This document shows, one piece after another, positions 13,050 through 26,000 of a DNA stretch of 64,000 nt. The notes beneath the pieces were generated by a model. The model was not told the origin of the DNA and made no database searches. It worked only from the letters and a program-made list of their open reading frames with translations. The DNA comes from Brasenia schreberi. Lineage: Eukaryota > Streptophyta > Magnoliopsida > Nymphaeales > Cabombaceae. The translations under genes and the position numbers were made by a program. Each line of letters opens with the position of its first letter. Within the stretch, counting starts at the first letter, position 1. Where the stretch lies: NCBI GenBank assembly GCA_036023115.1, contig JAYKKT010000059.1:2012501-2076500 (forward strand). The letters run 5' to 3'.

Positions 13050-13270
13050 CTGCTAGCAATATTATATATTAGCATAGCTAAATGATTATTAACCATCCAA
13101 TAAAAAAGATAAATACTTGCTATTTGAATTAAAAAAGCAAAAAATATTTTTTAATCAAGTATCCTTACAAAAGTATAAGTGTATTTTTATTTTTAAAATT
13201 CAAATTAAATGGTTGAAACTTGTTTGGACTTGCTAGCGTATATTATTGTTAGCATATACTAAGCTTTCTA
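13050..13270. mobile_element. MITE-like element (family 2)
   Basis: Bordered by tgctagcaatat and the inverted gctagcgtatattattgtta. Inside, aaccatccaat, (t)gaatt and aattcaaattaaatggtt form the arms of a long imperfect hairpin. It is preceded by (CA)n(GA)n and followed by (TA)n(GA)n. Confidence 0.6.
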
Positions 13271-13287
13271 TATATATTAAGAGAGAG

Positions 13288-13506
13288 AGAGGTGGTAGTA
13301 AATGCTCAACCTCATACGTCCTCAAATCTATTCAAACATGTTTACCATTTGATTGGTACGATTAAGGATGAAAATTTAAATCAAAAGTATCATTGTACTT
13401 TTTAATGTTTCATGTCATCTTTTACTTTATTACCTCAATTATTTATCTCATAAATCAAATAATTTAGATGGTAAAGTAGATTTGAGTACAGTTGTGATTT
13501 AAGTTA

Positions 13507-13508
<2 letters not shown>
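13288..13508. mobile_element. Palindromic MITE-like element (family 1)
   Basis: Contains gtagtaaatgctcaacc, caaatctattcaaacatg and catttgattggtacgatt, with complementary arms ending in gtagatttgagtacag. It runs into the (TA)n(GA)n tract at 13509-13566. Confidence 0.6.

Positions 13509-13566
<58 letters not shown>
13509..13566. repeat. (TA)n(GA)n compound microsatellite
   Basis: About 32 bp of TA followed directly by about 26 bp of GA. Confidence 0.95.
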
Positions 13567-13567
<1 letters not shown>

Positions 13568-14627
13568 GTTAGTCTAAGCACCGACGTGTTACCCACGATT
13601 TTGGTGTTAGGTAGTTTGCACAATATAGGGTCCGCGGATGAGTTTGTATAGTACATGGGAGACACAAGCCAACTCCATTTGCTACACTTGCATGTGCGTG
13701 CACCACCAAGACAACGACACTGATGACTTCATTGCTAAAGTAGATCAACCCACATGTTCTGTTTAAAAACTTCACGATGAAGTCTGAAGGTGCAGATGGA
13801 TCGGATTCAGTTCGGATACTGATTTGCAAAATCCACACCCATCTCATCGGGGGACAAACTTGAGGTTCTCATAGGGTGCTGGGTATAGGTATTACCCACC
13901 CCATTGCCATACCTATACCCGACCTTAGACATGTCCAGTTCTGGGTAAACCAAAACTGGCCATAACCGTACCGGCACAATGCCGGTTTCGGGCTGTTCTG
14001 ATTTGAGCCTTGGAACCGGTTATTTTATTAAAAAAAAATAAAAATATCAAGTGAGCTCCAGTTCAGTTCTGATTGGAACCAGCCATGTCAACCCGACCTA
14101 ATCCAACCTAGTCAGATTCTAATTGAGTGGATTGGATCATGTTTGGATAATTAGCAAGAAATGTAGAGGCGGATCCATAAAAGTTTTTAGGGTGGGGTAA
14201 GAGTTATACTTAAGGAGTGTTTGATTACAAGGCTTGGAACTACTGATTTGGAACTACTTCCCGTTTCAATTCTCATCATAATCAAACGGAAGCTTCAGTT
14301 TAACCCCGCTTTTTACCCGATTACAAGACCCATCAGTGGCCTAACCCAGGGATGAGCCATTGGATCTGGACCTGGAGCTTCAATTCTCTATTCCCGGTCT
14401 CGCAACAGAACGCCTCCTTGAGGTCTTTATTACAACCTACAGTTAAACCGTGGAGTATAAACTTTTAGAGATTTCTTAACTTTAGGTAAAAAAAAAAAGT
14501 AGAGAATAATTAATAGGTCAGCTTATACTGCCAACCTTGGGCTATACTTTTTTCCAAATTTTGGGTCATTTCTTCTAATACTACTTAACTGGACCCGATC
14601 CAATCGAAGAAGGCTCTACTGCTGCTT
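13567..14627. other. Intergenic with GGTTC-type degenerate repeat
   Basis: No gene is recognised. About 13880-14100 is dense in accggtt/aaccgg words, like 4440-4700, 46785-46935 and 50640-50780. Confidence 0.4.
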
Positions 14628-14629
14628 GG

Positions 14630-14682
<53 letters not shown>

Positions 14683-14683
14683 A
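14628..14683. repeat. (TA)n(GA)n compound microsatellite
   Basis: A TA tract changes directly into a GA tract, as at 13509 and 20823. Confidence 0.95.
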
Positions 14684-14819
14684 TAGTCCACGATTTTATA
14701 CCCTATGTTTTCTTTGATGAAGGGAATGATCATATAATATTTTTTACAGCAGTTGGCTTTTGGGATAAGGAAAGCTGAGATAGTAGCCTAAGGTTTTAAA
14801 CTATAGAGATGCTCTTTTA

Positions 14820-15085
14820 AACTATATATGTATTATACATAGTGGCAAATGCTTAACCCATTCGTATTCAAATCTACTTTAGCATTTCAACAGTTCAATC
14901 TTTGATATCAATGGTTGATGTAATAAAAAAAATTAATGTACATAATGTATTAAATGTAAAGTATAAAGTTCAATAATACTTTTCAAATCTCCACCATTGA
15001 TCATGTTAATCAAATGATAGAGATGTTTTGAGTAAATTTGAACATGGATAAAATTTGACTATTTGCCACTATATATAATATATAC
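14820..15085. mobile_element. Palindromic MITE-like element (family 1)
   Basis: Left arm catagtggcaaatgctta, right arm gactatttgccactat. Inner arms resemble the copy at 6104. Both ends sit in TA-rich sequence. Confidence 0.65.
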
Positions 15086-15099
15086 ATATAGAGAGAGAA

Positions 15100-15290
15100 T
15101 AGTTCATGCATATATGCATCCATGCTTAAATTTGCTTAAACATTTATTATGTTTGATTGACATTATCAACAATGCATATTTGAATTTAAAAATCAATGGC
15201 AATTAAAAAATAAATCATCCTTTTATTTTTAAATTCAAATATTCATCATTAATCGATATAGAGATATTTGAGCATGAATTAGTATGTGCA
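15100..15290. mobile_element. Palindromic MITE-like element (family 1)
   Basis: Runs from agttcatgcatatatgcatc to gagcatgaattagtatgtgc, with complementary arms containing tttaaattcaaatattcatc. Its right end is duplicated beyond the microsatellite at 15453-15500. Confidence 0.6.
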
Positions 15291-15297
15291 TATACCA

Positions 15298-15459
<162 letters not shown>

Positions 15460-15500
15460 TTGAGCATGAATTAGTATGTGCATATACCAATTTCTCTCTC

Positions 15501-16794
15501 TCGCGCGCGCTAAGTCCACTTCAACACTATTCTTAGTTAATAATAGATTCTTCTCCTTTGCCTTTCTCATTTAATAACAAATCCAATTGATACCCACTTC
15601 AATTGGAATGGACCCTGTAATGATATGAACTTTTCGCCTGAGTTTATGGCCAATGCGTCGCTGTTGAAGGTGGTCACTACAATCTATTCGGATCCAAATC
15701 CAACAAAATTTATGCCCAGAATACTGGACTGCATAATAACTAGAATAGGATCAAATCAAGAATCCAATTTGATGTTAGCTATGGCGGTTACAAGTGTGGT
15801 CCGATTCCTTTGATCCTCTATGATCGACCGAACGAGCTCACCGGACTTGGTGTCTTCAGCCCAAGACTGCTTCCTATGAAATCCATCACGGATTCGAATC
15901 GGGTCACTCATTACCATCCATATCCTAACACATGGATCCGAATCAGGGTCCATGGAACTTCCATTTCAATCAGCTATTTGTTGGTGTGGATTGTGGATTG
16001 GGCTTATTGGTAATATGATTATGGGTTAGTGATGTCAGATTTATCCAAACCCAACCTCAGTCTGAATCGATCAGCCACAGCAGCAACCAAAAGTGGATTG
16101 GGTATAGGACTCCCACCACAAGACACGACCCAAATGATGAACCCAAACACGAACAAAATGTTGGAAAGTCTGTGATCGACAAAGGTGTACCTGGTTTCAT
16201 GCCGTGTACACGCGAACTAGAATGACAGAAAAGTTGGGTTCTGTTATGTTGACTTGTTTACGTCATGAACACAAACAGGACACAAAATTGCCACACCTAT
16301 CTTAACATGTGTGGGAATTCAGTTCCTGATCGTGTTTAAACCCATATTCTGATCAGTTAAACATAATTCTTCATGATTCAAAATGAAGTATATCTGACTG
16401 GCAATTCGGGTTTGGACCGGTTTGAATTTCCCCATCAGACTCTCCATCCAATTAACTTCTTCAGTTAGAGTCAGTTAGGAACTGACCCGACTGATCTGTT
16501 TACATCAGCTCTGAGGATCTCTGGCCCGTATCGTGAGGCCTGGGTCCGGTTGCGCAAGCCCGGACCACCACGACAGCCACCGTTTTGGACTCTTATGTCT
16601 TTATTCATATGGCCCATATACGTCACGAATATGGTTCATATTTGCTGTTTTTCCTGCTAAAAAATATACTCTAAAAAGATGTCATTTTGTCCTTACGCAA
16701 CTATTGCCCATTCATAAAACATCACGATTTGTTCCAAGAATATCTGTGTGTGTGTGGACGCATGCATACGTAGATGCAAAGATACAAAGGGATC
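15501..16794. other. Intergenic, no recognised gene
   Basis: Contains degenerate stretches rich in cccgaa/cacg/gggtc words and a GGTTC-type patch (about 16380-16520). Frames of 60-146 codons here lack family resemblance. Confidence 0.35.
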
Positions 16795-16912
16795 TTCGAG
16801 GAGGACACTACAAGAGAAATAGCTCACATGGTCAAGGACTGGACTCCCAAGTTACCCGTCATGAGTTCGATACCTGGAGCTTTGGTTCCCCATTGTATCA
16901 AAACAAAAGAAG
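16795..16912 (+). mobile_element. SINE-like element
   Basis: Carries tagctcacatggtcaaggac (A-box-like), catgagttcgatacc (B-box-like) and tttggttccccattgtatc followed by an A-rich end. Confidence 0.6.
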
Positions 16913-17559
16913 TGAGATCCTAACCGGACTTGCTACCGGATACCGACCGGATTCAAATTATGGTTCAATTTAATTGTTCAAACGGGCACGAACGTAATAA
17001 TTTTTCTACACAGGGTTCTTTTTCGGGATATTCACGGGAAGAGACGTCCCCGGGTTGAAACTGGCACACTCCTAAACAAGAGTTCAAGATGCCCCTCGGG
17101 TAGGCGTAACAATTTCGTGTTTCGTGTCACAATCGAGGCAAGACAGAAAAAATCCAAACACGACCTGATTATTTCAGGCCCGTGTAAGAAGGTCTTTTCG
17201 TGTAGCACGAAGAGAAATAGCTCACCTGATTACCAAGAAGAAAAAGTGCTTCTCGTGTAAGGCCGTTGAATAACCAAGCCACTTTAGTTCAACTTGTGGG
17301 TCATCTATAGCTTGTTCGTGTTCAGTTCGTTAAACCATGCGAGCTCAATTCCGCTCGTGAAAGTTTCGTAAGTGGTAATTTGAATTTTGGTATGGCTTGT
17401 TTACATTTTCAAATAGCACTCACCTTCACGAAGCCAGGACTTTGCTCGTTGGCTCAATCAATCTCAAAATCAGAATTTGATCCCAGTTGAAAAGGAACAG
17501 TATTATATGCTTAACACCTAAAAGTTGAACGTTGCTTTGAGAAATCTAAACATAAAGAA
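16913..17559. other. Degenerate cgtgt/cacga-rich repeat
   Basis: Repeated words of the type tttcgtgt and cacgaa alternate on both strands. No coding sequence is evident. Similar DNA occurs at 18570-18800 and 49360-49740. Confidence 0.4.
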
Positions 17560-18570
17560 AAGAGGCTCTTAACTAGCTTGTTTCACAGTATTGGACATGA
17601 CAACATGAGCTAGCAGGTAGTTACTTTTATGTTAAGGGCGTTAACGATAACCTTAGCTTTTCTATGGTGATAGTAATCTCACAATCATAATCCTTTAGAA
17701 ACTCAAGTCATTACATTTGTCGCATGTTAAAGTGAAACTAAGTAAAAATAACTTTAGAGTCTTATGATCAGTGAATACCTGAAACTTAATATCATACAGA
17801 TAACATCTTCATATCTAAAGTGTGAAGATGACTCTTGCGAGTTCCAAGTCGTGCACGGAGTAATTCACCTCGTGCCTTTTTAGTTATAGTAACACAAAAG
17901 CTATGACTATATCCTACTTCATCAAAATACAAAAAAGACCCTTATGTAAAGCATTATAATAAACAGTCCTTATTACTAGCTAGGAGTAGGAATACTTGTA
18001 TAAAATATAATTGTTTTTCTTTCAACAACCCGAATATGATACATAGGTAATCAACATATTTCTCTTCTCTCTTAAAATATACCAAGATACAACTAACAAA
18101 TATAACAACGAATAAACAATCTCAAAATACCTTATTCATCAAGTCCATGAATATTGTTGGGGCATTGGTCAATTGAAAAGGCATGACCAAGAACTTGTAA
18201 TAACTATATCGACTCCTAAAAGTTGTCTTTGGCACATCAACTACTCGTATCCTCAATTGATAATATTCAGACAGTTGGTTAATTTTTGAAAATATATAAG
18301 TGCTCCGCAGTTGATTGAATAAACCATTAACGTGGATATTTGTTCTTTATCGTCACTCGATTTAGTTACCTAAAATCAATACAAAGACAAGAAAACCATT
18401 CTTCTTCTTTGCGAATAAGATTGGTCCTCCCCAAGATGAGGTGAATATCAGGCTTCTCTAACAATTCTTGTAACTGAGCTTTCAACTCCCGCAACTTTAT
18501 AGGAGCCCTAAAATAGGGTACCCAAGATACAAAATTAGTACCTAAATGACAAAAACAAGAGAAATAATGA
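17560..18570 (-). mobile_element. Ty3/gypsy pol relic (RT and RNase H)
   Basis: On the minus strand, pieces of reverse transcriptase appear in order from about 18510 to 18120: LRELKAQLQELLEKPDI, then PILFAKKKNGF, then [19 protein letters not shown] and [16 protein letters not shown]. An RNase H-like FQVFTDHKTLK lies near 17770. Stops and frame changes break the reading. No LTRs were found, so this is an old internal fragment. Confidence 0.8.
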
Positions 18571-19479
18571 CCATGGGTTGCTTGGTTTGCCCAATCCGTG
18601 TATCTGCTCGATTCTCAAGTCATATTCGTGTCTTGCTTTCTCGCTATGGTAAAAAAGATATTGTATTCGTTGTTGTAGTATTTCGTGTTCAGTGTTGAAA
18701 CAGGTCTATCTGAATATGGCCCGTTTATTCGCATCACTTGCAGTGACCCAGATCACGTACTACCGAGTCGTGTCTGCAGTTACCATCACTACGAATGAAG
18801 TTCAATTTCGTCTTTAAATGGGTCAAAGGAACACCGCTAGGGCTATGCAACGTTTCGTTGACCGCTCACAGATGCATGGGCCTTTTGTCATTGTCTCAAA
18901 GTTGAGGGGCTCGTTTGTCATTTTCGTGAAGGAATCGTCTGCAATGAGTAAAGGTCTATTTGTGTTTCGATATTTTATCAATAAAATAATTTCTTACAAA
19001 ATTAATAATTTAATCCTCGGCAGATGTGGCTGCTCGCACGAGTTTCTCACTTTCTAACTGCCACGTCAGCCCTAAGCACGTGCGAAACATTACTCACGCT
19101 CGCAAGTCTACCGCGCGTGTGTGCTTTGGGAGAATTTTTTTACTGGGCACGACCCAGAGCACGTCGTGGTAGCAAAGATAAACCACCTTTCCGAATATCA
19201 AGAAATTTTGGGGGTATCTAGATATTTCAGGGAAGGAATGTCGTGCTCATCGCTTCGGCCTTAAAATAGCGCAGACAGCTTTCAGCGCCCTGCAGTTTAG
19301 GCCCCTCTGAAGTTAAGTAATTACGGATAGCCAGTGATCCTTCTCTACATTTGCAGTTGGCCTGGATTAGAAAAAGGGCACCGTGTATTCGAGCTTGCAA
19401 GTTTAATTTGTTCATTTCGTCGTAGCAAATAAATCTTTTTATTTTCAGTAGATATATAATGAACGTGTATAGAGAGCGA
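18571..19479. other. Intergenic, no recognised gene
   Basis: About 18570-18800 is cgtgt/cacga-type repeat. 19020-19170 is relatively GC-rich (cacgtcagccctaagcacgt). No gene could be assigned. Confidence 0.35.
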
Positions 19480-19582
19480 TGTCTCATCAGGTTAGTGAGT
19501 CAACTCACAAGTTAAAAGGTCATGAGTTCGGTACTCAGGACCTACATAGGCTTCAGCCTCTCCATTATAGCAAAATGTGTGG
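19480..19582 (+). mobile_element. SINE-like element
   Basis: Contains aggttagtgagtcaactcac, catgagttcggtactc (B-box-like) and the 3' motif ggcttcagcctctccatt with an A-rich end. Confidence 0.6.
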
Positions 19583-19609
19583 GTGGGTGAGTTTTTCTCT
19601 CCTCTCTTT

Positions 19610-19870
19610 ATATATGTATGTGAAGATAGTGTTAAATGTTCAAATCTCATTTGTGCTTAAATCTATTTTATCATTTCAATCATTTGATCTTTTAAATTAA
19701 TGATGGATGTAATAAATAAAAATAATTAATGCATATTAAATATAAAGGAGTAAAAATACAGTTCTATTTTAATTTTAATTTCTATCATTAATTGTGCTAA
19801 ACAAATAATGAAGATATTTAAATAGATTTAAGCATTAATAATATTTAAATATTTACGACTACCCCTCTCT
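19610..19870. mobile_element. Palindromic MITE-like element (family 1)
   Basis: Left part aaatgttcaaatctc and catttcaatcatttgatc; right part atttaaatagatttaagcat. The arms are partly complementary and more diverged than the copy at 6104. Confidence 0.5.
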
Positions 19871-20820
19871 TTCTTTGTATTTGATATATATTTGGTTTAA
19901 TGCCTACTTTGGTTGTTTAATGATTCAATAAGGGCGACAAAATCACTAGTTGTTTCTCATGGAGCTTTTAGCATCATATATTTAGCACAAGGGGCATTGA
20001 TGTGTGCACTACTTAGCATTTTTACATGCAATGGTGGAGCTAGAAAAAATTAAGGGTGGCGCAAAATACAGATGAGCGGGGACTTGGGACAGTTTATAAC
20101 CCCACCCACAATAGCCCTACAACTGGAACTCTCGTACTAAACCCTGTCTCTCCTTATTCGGAGATTCTCACAAATCAAACCCTAAACCTGCCCCACACCC
20201 ACTTTGGTATAACTCGATTTGATCCACTTCAACTCATTTCAAGTAATTTTTTTAAAGAAATTCAGTTAATATTATATATTTAATAGAACATAAAATGTAC
20301 TTTATGGTATTTCATATTGTTAAATTATAAGATAACTATATATACATACTAATTTATGTGTGTGTGAGGGGAGGGGAGGAGATTATAGGTTGAATACCTG
20401 CTTGATTAGTAGAGATTGCCATTCCTAAGTGAAATTTGGGCGAGGCAATCTATATAGTTTTCTAAACTACGGCTTTACCTCAACCATCAATTGGTCCGCC
20501 AAAAGTTTGAATGCGCTCTCATCCTGTTTTACTCATAGAGTTACTTCCCATGAGTTTGTTGTTCATGATTCATACTTGTTCCACAACAATTCAGAAGGAC
20601 GAAGTATGGTACAAAGATCTGTTAGCTCAAGTGGCAGGGTGCTTTGTGGTCTATGTTACTGGCAAATGACAAGAAGGCGAAGCATGAGTAAGCCTTTCCG
20701 CTGTTGGCCTGGTTTCGGAGTCTTAAGGTTTCATCAGCCAGCAATATACAATTTTGAAGATTCATGTCTTTGCCAATTGGTTATTGTTGATACTAAATGG
20801 CAAGAAATTGGAGAGTGAAC

Positions 20821-20822
<2 letters not shown>
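19871..20822. other. Intergenic, no recognised gene
   Basis: Frames of 75 and 129 codons (20056-20283 and 20429-20818) match no family I recognise. A tgttagctcaagtggcaggg word near 20620 may be a SINE head without its tail. Confidence 0.3.

Positions 20823-20903
<81 letters not shown>
20823..20903. repeat. (TA)n(GA)n compound microsatellite
   Basis: About 33 bp of TA followed by about 47 bp of GA. Confidence 0.95.
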
Positions 20904-20904
<1 letters not shown>

Positions 20905-20906
<2 letters not shown>

Positions 20907-21130
20907 GGGTATGTTCAATTTTGCTTAAATCTTCTCATACTATTTTTATACTTTAATGTGATCAACAATGAAGATTTGAATCCTAAAAAGCAATGTGTAC
21001 CATTGTACTCATATTTAGCGTACAATGATACAATATGCTTCTTCTTTCAAATCACGATTGATCATGCATATCAAAAGATAAAAATGTTTGAGTATATTTA
21101 AGCAAGAATTCGATTGAGCATATACCATAC
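20905..21130. mobile_element. Palindromic MITE-like element (family 1)
   Basis: Runs from ggtatgttcaattttgctta to attgagcatataccatacc. The ends are inverted repeats and the central arms gtaccattgtac and tacaatgatac pair. Confidence 0.65.
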
Positions 21131-21144
21131 CCTCCTTATATATA

Positions 21145-21227
21145 TATATATAATGATTGGATCCTACACATTACTGACGTTGTTAATCTTTGCTCAATTA
21201 AGAGATATGACCGTAATAACATTATAC

Positions 21228-21258
<31 letters not shown>

Positions 21259-21412
21259 TGGATCCTACACATTACTGACGTTGTTAATCCTTTCTCAATT
21301 AAGAGATATGACCGTAATAACGTTATACTTTGTTTCTTGTTTAAAACCCTTAGATTATTTAAATTACACTCATGCTATAAAAAAACAATGTGTTAGTATG
21401 TAAGAGGATTCA

Positions 21413-21477
<65 letters not shown>

Positions 21478-21560
21478 GACTTTTAAAAGTTTTGGAAGGA
21501 AAGAATAAAGTGATGTTTTTTTGAGGTTAGATGCTAATATGACTGGAGATGGAGTATTCA
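21145..21560. mobile_element. MITE-like family 3 with internal tandem copy and (TA)n
   Basis: A segment starting gattggatcctacacattac at 21154 is repeated almost exactly at 21256 after a (TA)n spacer. The second copy continues into another (TA)n tract at 21417-21474 and gaagacttttaaaagttttg beyond it. Confidence 0.6.
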
Positions 21561-22320
21561 ACTCGGATAAGGCCTGGTTAGAGCATACTTGTAACTATGT
21601 AAAATCTAGAAAACCATAATCAAGTCGCATATTAATGTCGAGACTAGAACCAAAACCATTCCTTTTCCCACTCTAAGCGGGGTTAGTGTAAAGCTCGATC
21701 AGTTTGACGAGCGACTCGAGCCAAATACTAGAAAACTGCAGGCTCAGCTGACTCACATGTCAAGACTGACTCGAGCTTGTATGATCGGCTCATATTCTAG
21801 CCATCATCGAGTCGATTTGGATTATCTTAGCCGAGCACATCGGCTGACTTGTTCCCCTGCTCTGATGAGTCTCAAAAGAAAAGCGGTTCTCTAGAAATAA
21901 ATACAAATTTAGGGGTTATTCGATTTCGGTAAGGGTTGCGGGGGCTAAGAAAAAGACCCCGCAACTTTGTATAAGAAATAAGTTTTTTGGCGTTTCTCTT
22001 TTTAAATGGGCAGGCATCTTTAAGGCTTCCTTTGACAATTGTGCTCATAAACTATCCCACGATATTCACAAAATTTACACTTATATCCTCTTGAAACAAA
22101 ACTACTTCCTGGGCGTGGTATTTTTCTTCGTTTACCTCCAAATTCTCTTACTTGAGGACGAAGAAAGGAAAGACCGGGTTTTAGAATTTATTTAAGGAGA
22201 TTGCCCGCAAAAATAGGAATAAAGAAAAAAAGGAAAGCGAAATCGAAAAGGAAAAAAGAGGAGGGCAAAAACGAAATAAAGGAGTGAAAGAGTGAGAGGG
22301 GGAGGGTAAGGAAATCATTC
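21561..22320. promoter_or_regulatory. Upstream region of the PWR-like gene
   Basis: About 21690-21860 is a gactcgagc/gctcgagt-rich degenerate repeat. About 22200-22320 is purine-rich (gaaagagtgagagggggagg) and leads into the CT-rich leader. No core promoter element was identified with confidence. Confidence 0.3.
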
Positions 22321-22464
22321 ATGCGGACTCGAAAGAAGAATGAAATCCGGTTTATTGCCTTCCCTTTGAAATCCAGGCTGCTTTTCTCTTATCGTCTTTC
22401 CTCCTTTCTGTTTTCCCTCCAGCGAAGCGAATTTTTTCTTTCCGCAGAGACGGAGAAACTGAAA

Positions 22465-22860
22465 GGCGATTCCGATCAACGACCCAGATTTCGTCCTCCG
22501 TCCGTCGTCGTCTCCTTCTCGTTACCCTTGTCTTCGTTCCGCTGTGCGACTCTTCGACGTCCTCGTCGGATTTGCACGCGAAAGTCGGTTTGGATCGACG
22601 GCCCAGATTTTGTCTTCTCCACCGTTCGTCCCCTTTTCCTTATCTAGGGCTTCGTCTCTCCGCGTATCTTCGTTTTTCTCTTTAGATTTCTAAGCGAAGG
22701 GCGATTTAGATCCGGGGCTCATATTTCGTCTTCTCTGCGGTCGTCTCCTTCTTCTTGTTTCTGGGTCAGGGTTCTCTCTCGCTTGGCAACTCTGGGATTC
22801 GTCCGACTCTTTGCAAGCTGAAGGTGATTTGGATCCACGTCTCGGAGTTCGTCTTCTTAT
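22465..22860 (+). repeat. Four-fold repeat of about 120 bp in the PWR leader
   Basis: Related words of the form ggcgatttggatcnncgncccagatttcgtc start at 22465, 22584, 22700 and 22823 (spacing 119, 116 and 123 bp). Between them lie ctccttcttcttg and ttcgtctctccgcg variants. The block is just upstream of the first coding exon and is probably transcribed 5' leader. It includes upstream ATGs (for example 22321 and 22755) with short frames. Confidence 0.75.
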
Positions 22861-23099
22861 TCTTGCTGCGTCGTGGTTATCGTCTTCTTCCTTTGGGCCC
22901 GCGCCACTCTGTAACTCTCCTGCTGCGTCCTATTTGGAGGAGAAAATGCGTTCTCCCATCGGTTGAGGAAGCGTCGCCTTCCGATTGACTTCGTGGGACC
23001 GGAGAGCCGCCGGTAACCATAGCGGCGGAGGGAGAGAGAGGCTTTACCTTATCGTACGACGTTGGTTTAGCCGCATCCGATGCGTTTTGCCGGGCGTTC

Positions 23100-26000
23100 A
23101 TGCCTCTAGAACCCTCGCCGTGGGACCGGAAAGACTTTGTCAGGGAGCGGACGTATGAGGACTTCGCGACTGCTTCCGGGAAATGGAAGGACCCCCACCA
23201 GAAGTCCGGCGACACCGTTTCCCTTCGTGTGACCCGTTCTGACGACGGGCTTAGGGATCCGGGTAACTCTCTCTCCCTTCTGAATCTATGTTTTCCTCCC
23301 CCTCTTTTTTGGCGTCTCGTCCTGGGGGATCTGTCTCCTCTTACGCTTTTGTTGTTTCTTGAACTTCTTTCTAGGGCTTGATGGGAGATCCGTCCGTTTC
23401 CATATAGCGAAGAACCAATCTTTATTTTTCTTTCATTTTAGGGATTATTTGCGATTTCTCTCTATAATTTCTGTTTATTTTTTGTTATTTTCCGTGGCGG
23501 TTCAGTTTTGGGCAAGCAGGGAAATTCCCGGTTGTTCCTAGAGGAATCTGTTTTTTTGGGTGGTTCGCGTCCAGCAACAGATCCTCGCTCCCATGATCGG
23601 ATGATCGAGGATGTGAACTGCCGCCATTCTTCTTCACACCGCTCGGAAAGTAAGGCCAGCAGGACAGGCCGAGATCTTAAGAGCTCAGGCACTGCATCGT
23701 GCAAGGGTGGCCAGAGAGAGTGGAAGTGCTATCAATCGGACGGTGGAGACGCATTCTTCGGGTCTCCCACCGGCTGGCGTATTGATTCCGGGCGTTATAT
23801 GAGTCACCTCCATCATTCGCCCTCAGCTTCGGAGAGCTCCTTTGATCGCCACCGTTTTGAGAAGCAGAACGACAAGATGGGCGTTGACGGGTTCCAGGGG
23901 AGGTACTCGGAGAGGGCTATGGACGTCCGGATCGACCGGCCTTCTGGGATCCAGGGTGGTTACTCACAAGAGAACGCTCTTGGGTCGATTCGGTGGAAAC
24001 CATTGAAGTGGGCAAGGCCTAGTAGTATATCTTCGTTGGGATCCGGGATTTCTCAGTCCGGCGCAACGAAATCTGGTAAATCTGAAATTGGAGATGCACC
24101 TGAGGTGGCCGGAAAGGCGACTTCTTTGCGTTCTCCTCCGGGGGAGACTGTTACTGTTGGTACATCTGTGGCCTCCGAGGACAGTTCACACTTCATGAAG
24201 AAACAGAGGCTTGGCTGGGGACAGGGTCTTGCAAAGTATGAAAAGGAGAAGGTTGATGGACAGGAAGATACATGTGGCAAGAGCTATCCAAGTCTTCAAG
24301 ATGCTGATCCGAAGAGAATAGATCCTCTTTCGCTGGGATCTCCAGACAATATCCAGGCACTGCTGACCAAGGCAAAATGCGAATCTTTAACGGTGACATC
24401 TTTACCTGTTTGCGATTCATCATCAGGTTTGTCTCCCGTTTCTCTTGTTTTCTTTGCGGTATCTGCTTCTTGCTGGTTTTAATGTTGTTGTCTCCATTCA
24501 ATTGATGCCGAGCTAATATTAGGATTAACTGAATAGTCATTAGTGAAAATCCTTGTATTGATCAGAAGTTGTGTACTCCCGGTTCCTTTGTTTTCAGGAA
24601 CTACATGGCACATTCTTCGGATACACTTTTGATGCGGTATGTTTTAGGCGAACATCGTTGATGTTATGTTCTTTGTTTATATCCATGTGTACGATGTTCA
24701 ATGGGTATTTAATGTGAATCTATTAAAAATCTTCAGCTCTCTCTGAGATCTTTACTACAATGCTTATAGGTTGTTGCTTTTTTTTGTGCCAGTTTTGCTG
24801 TTAAACCAGAGAGTGATCCAATCCTAATTAATGTGATGTTTCTTAAAAACATTTACGATGTAATGTACCGTGAATTGAGACATGGCAATTTCTTATCATT
24901 TTGCTATTTAATATGTTCATTCACGAGCTAGTGCACAATGGCAACAAAGAACCCATGCAGTGGATCCTCCTTAGTACGGGGAAGACATGCTTTTTCATTG
25001 TTTTCCCGTTTCAGTTCCAATACCTAACAAAATTTTATTGAGGTAGAAGCTATTCTCTTTTGTATTGTGCTGTGAATATATGGCTATGAAATGTTGCACT
25101 CAAAATTTCAGCCTGATACTGCACAAGATAGTGCACAATGGCAACTAAGAGTACATGGAGCTGATCCCACTTTTCAAGGAAAGGCTTGGTCTTGGTTTAG
25201 GTCTGGGCTTTTCTTCTGGTTGTCTTAATACATAACAAAGTTTTTATTAAGGAAGAAACTGTTCTGATATTAATATGTTGCATATATATGCATATGAAAT
25301 ATCTAACTATTAACATGTATACTGTTTGTTCCTTACTTTTTCGGGCTCCTTTTGTCTCCCGCTGTTTTTTGTCTCTGTCTCATCCTTCAATATCTTTTTT
25401 CATAGGAAGCATCTTTGAACAATATAACCTTGTGAATTTGGACAATATAACCACACAAAACATGTTTGATGTTGGAAAAGGTTATACAATAACCCTGTGT
25501 GTTGTCTGCCTAGAGAAAACTATTATTTGTAACTGCAAATTTGTTCTTGCAGGTATCCATGCCAACTATGTGGGTGATCTTTATTCTGCTGGTTCCATGG
25601 ATCATGGGTCTGATTTCGCTGCCGAGGATTTCATCAGTAACTTAGATAGTCTAGACATCAATGCTGTAGATAGTTTGATTGCTGATTTGATGCACTGTGA
25701 GGATTCTTTTGCTGACCATTCTGGCTCTCCTGGATCTGCTTCTTTGTATAAATTAGCTTCATTGAAGAATTGCATAATGAAGTTGTTAGAGAGAAAAGAA
25801 GGTGAAATTGATCAGTCAGAAAATGAGCTCAGGTCACTTTTCTCTGAAACCGAGTGTATTATCACTTGTCAGGCAGCTACCAATGCAGGTGATGGTGTTA
25901 TGAAAGTGACTAGAGAAGGCACAAATGAGTTGGAGGAATCACTGCCAGGGTTAACTCCGCTGAATGTTTCACTTCAATCTGGACCTTCTGTGCTGGATCC

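Noticed and set aside
16533..16973. 146-codon plus-strand frame
   Set aside because: It runs into a SINE-like element, its composition is not protein-like and no motif was seen.
19250..19370. Stretch with cccctctgaagttaagtaat, faintly like 5S rRNA
   Set aside because: Only a short word matches; the A box, C box and overall 5S layout are absent.
22321..22988. Upstream frames of 108 and 77 codons before PWR
   Set aside because: They lie in a CT-rich repeated leader. They are at most upstream ORFs, not separate genes.
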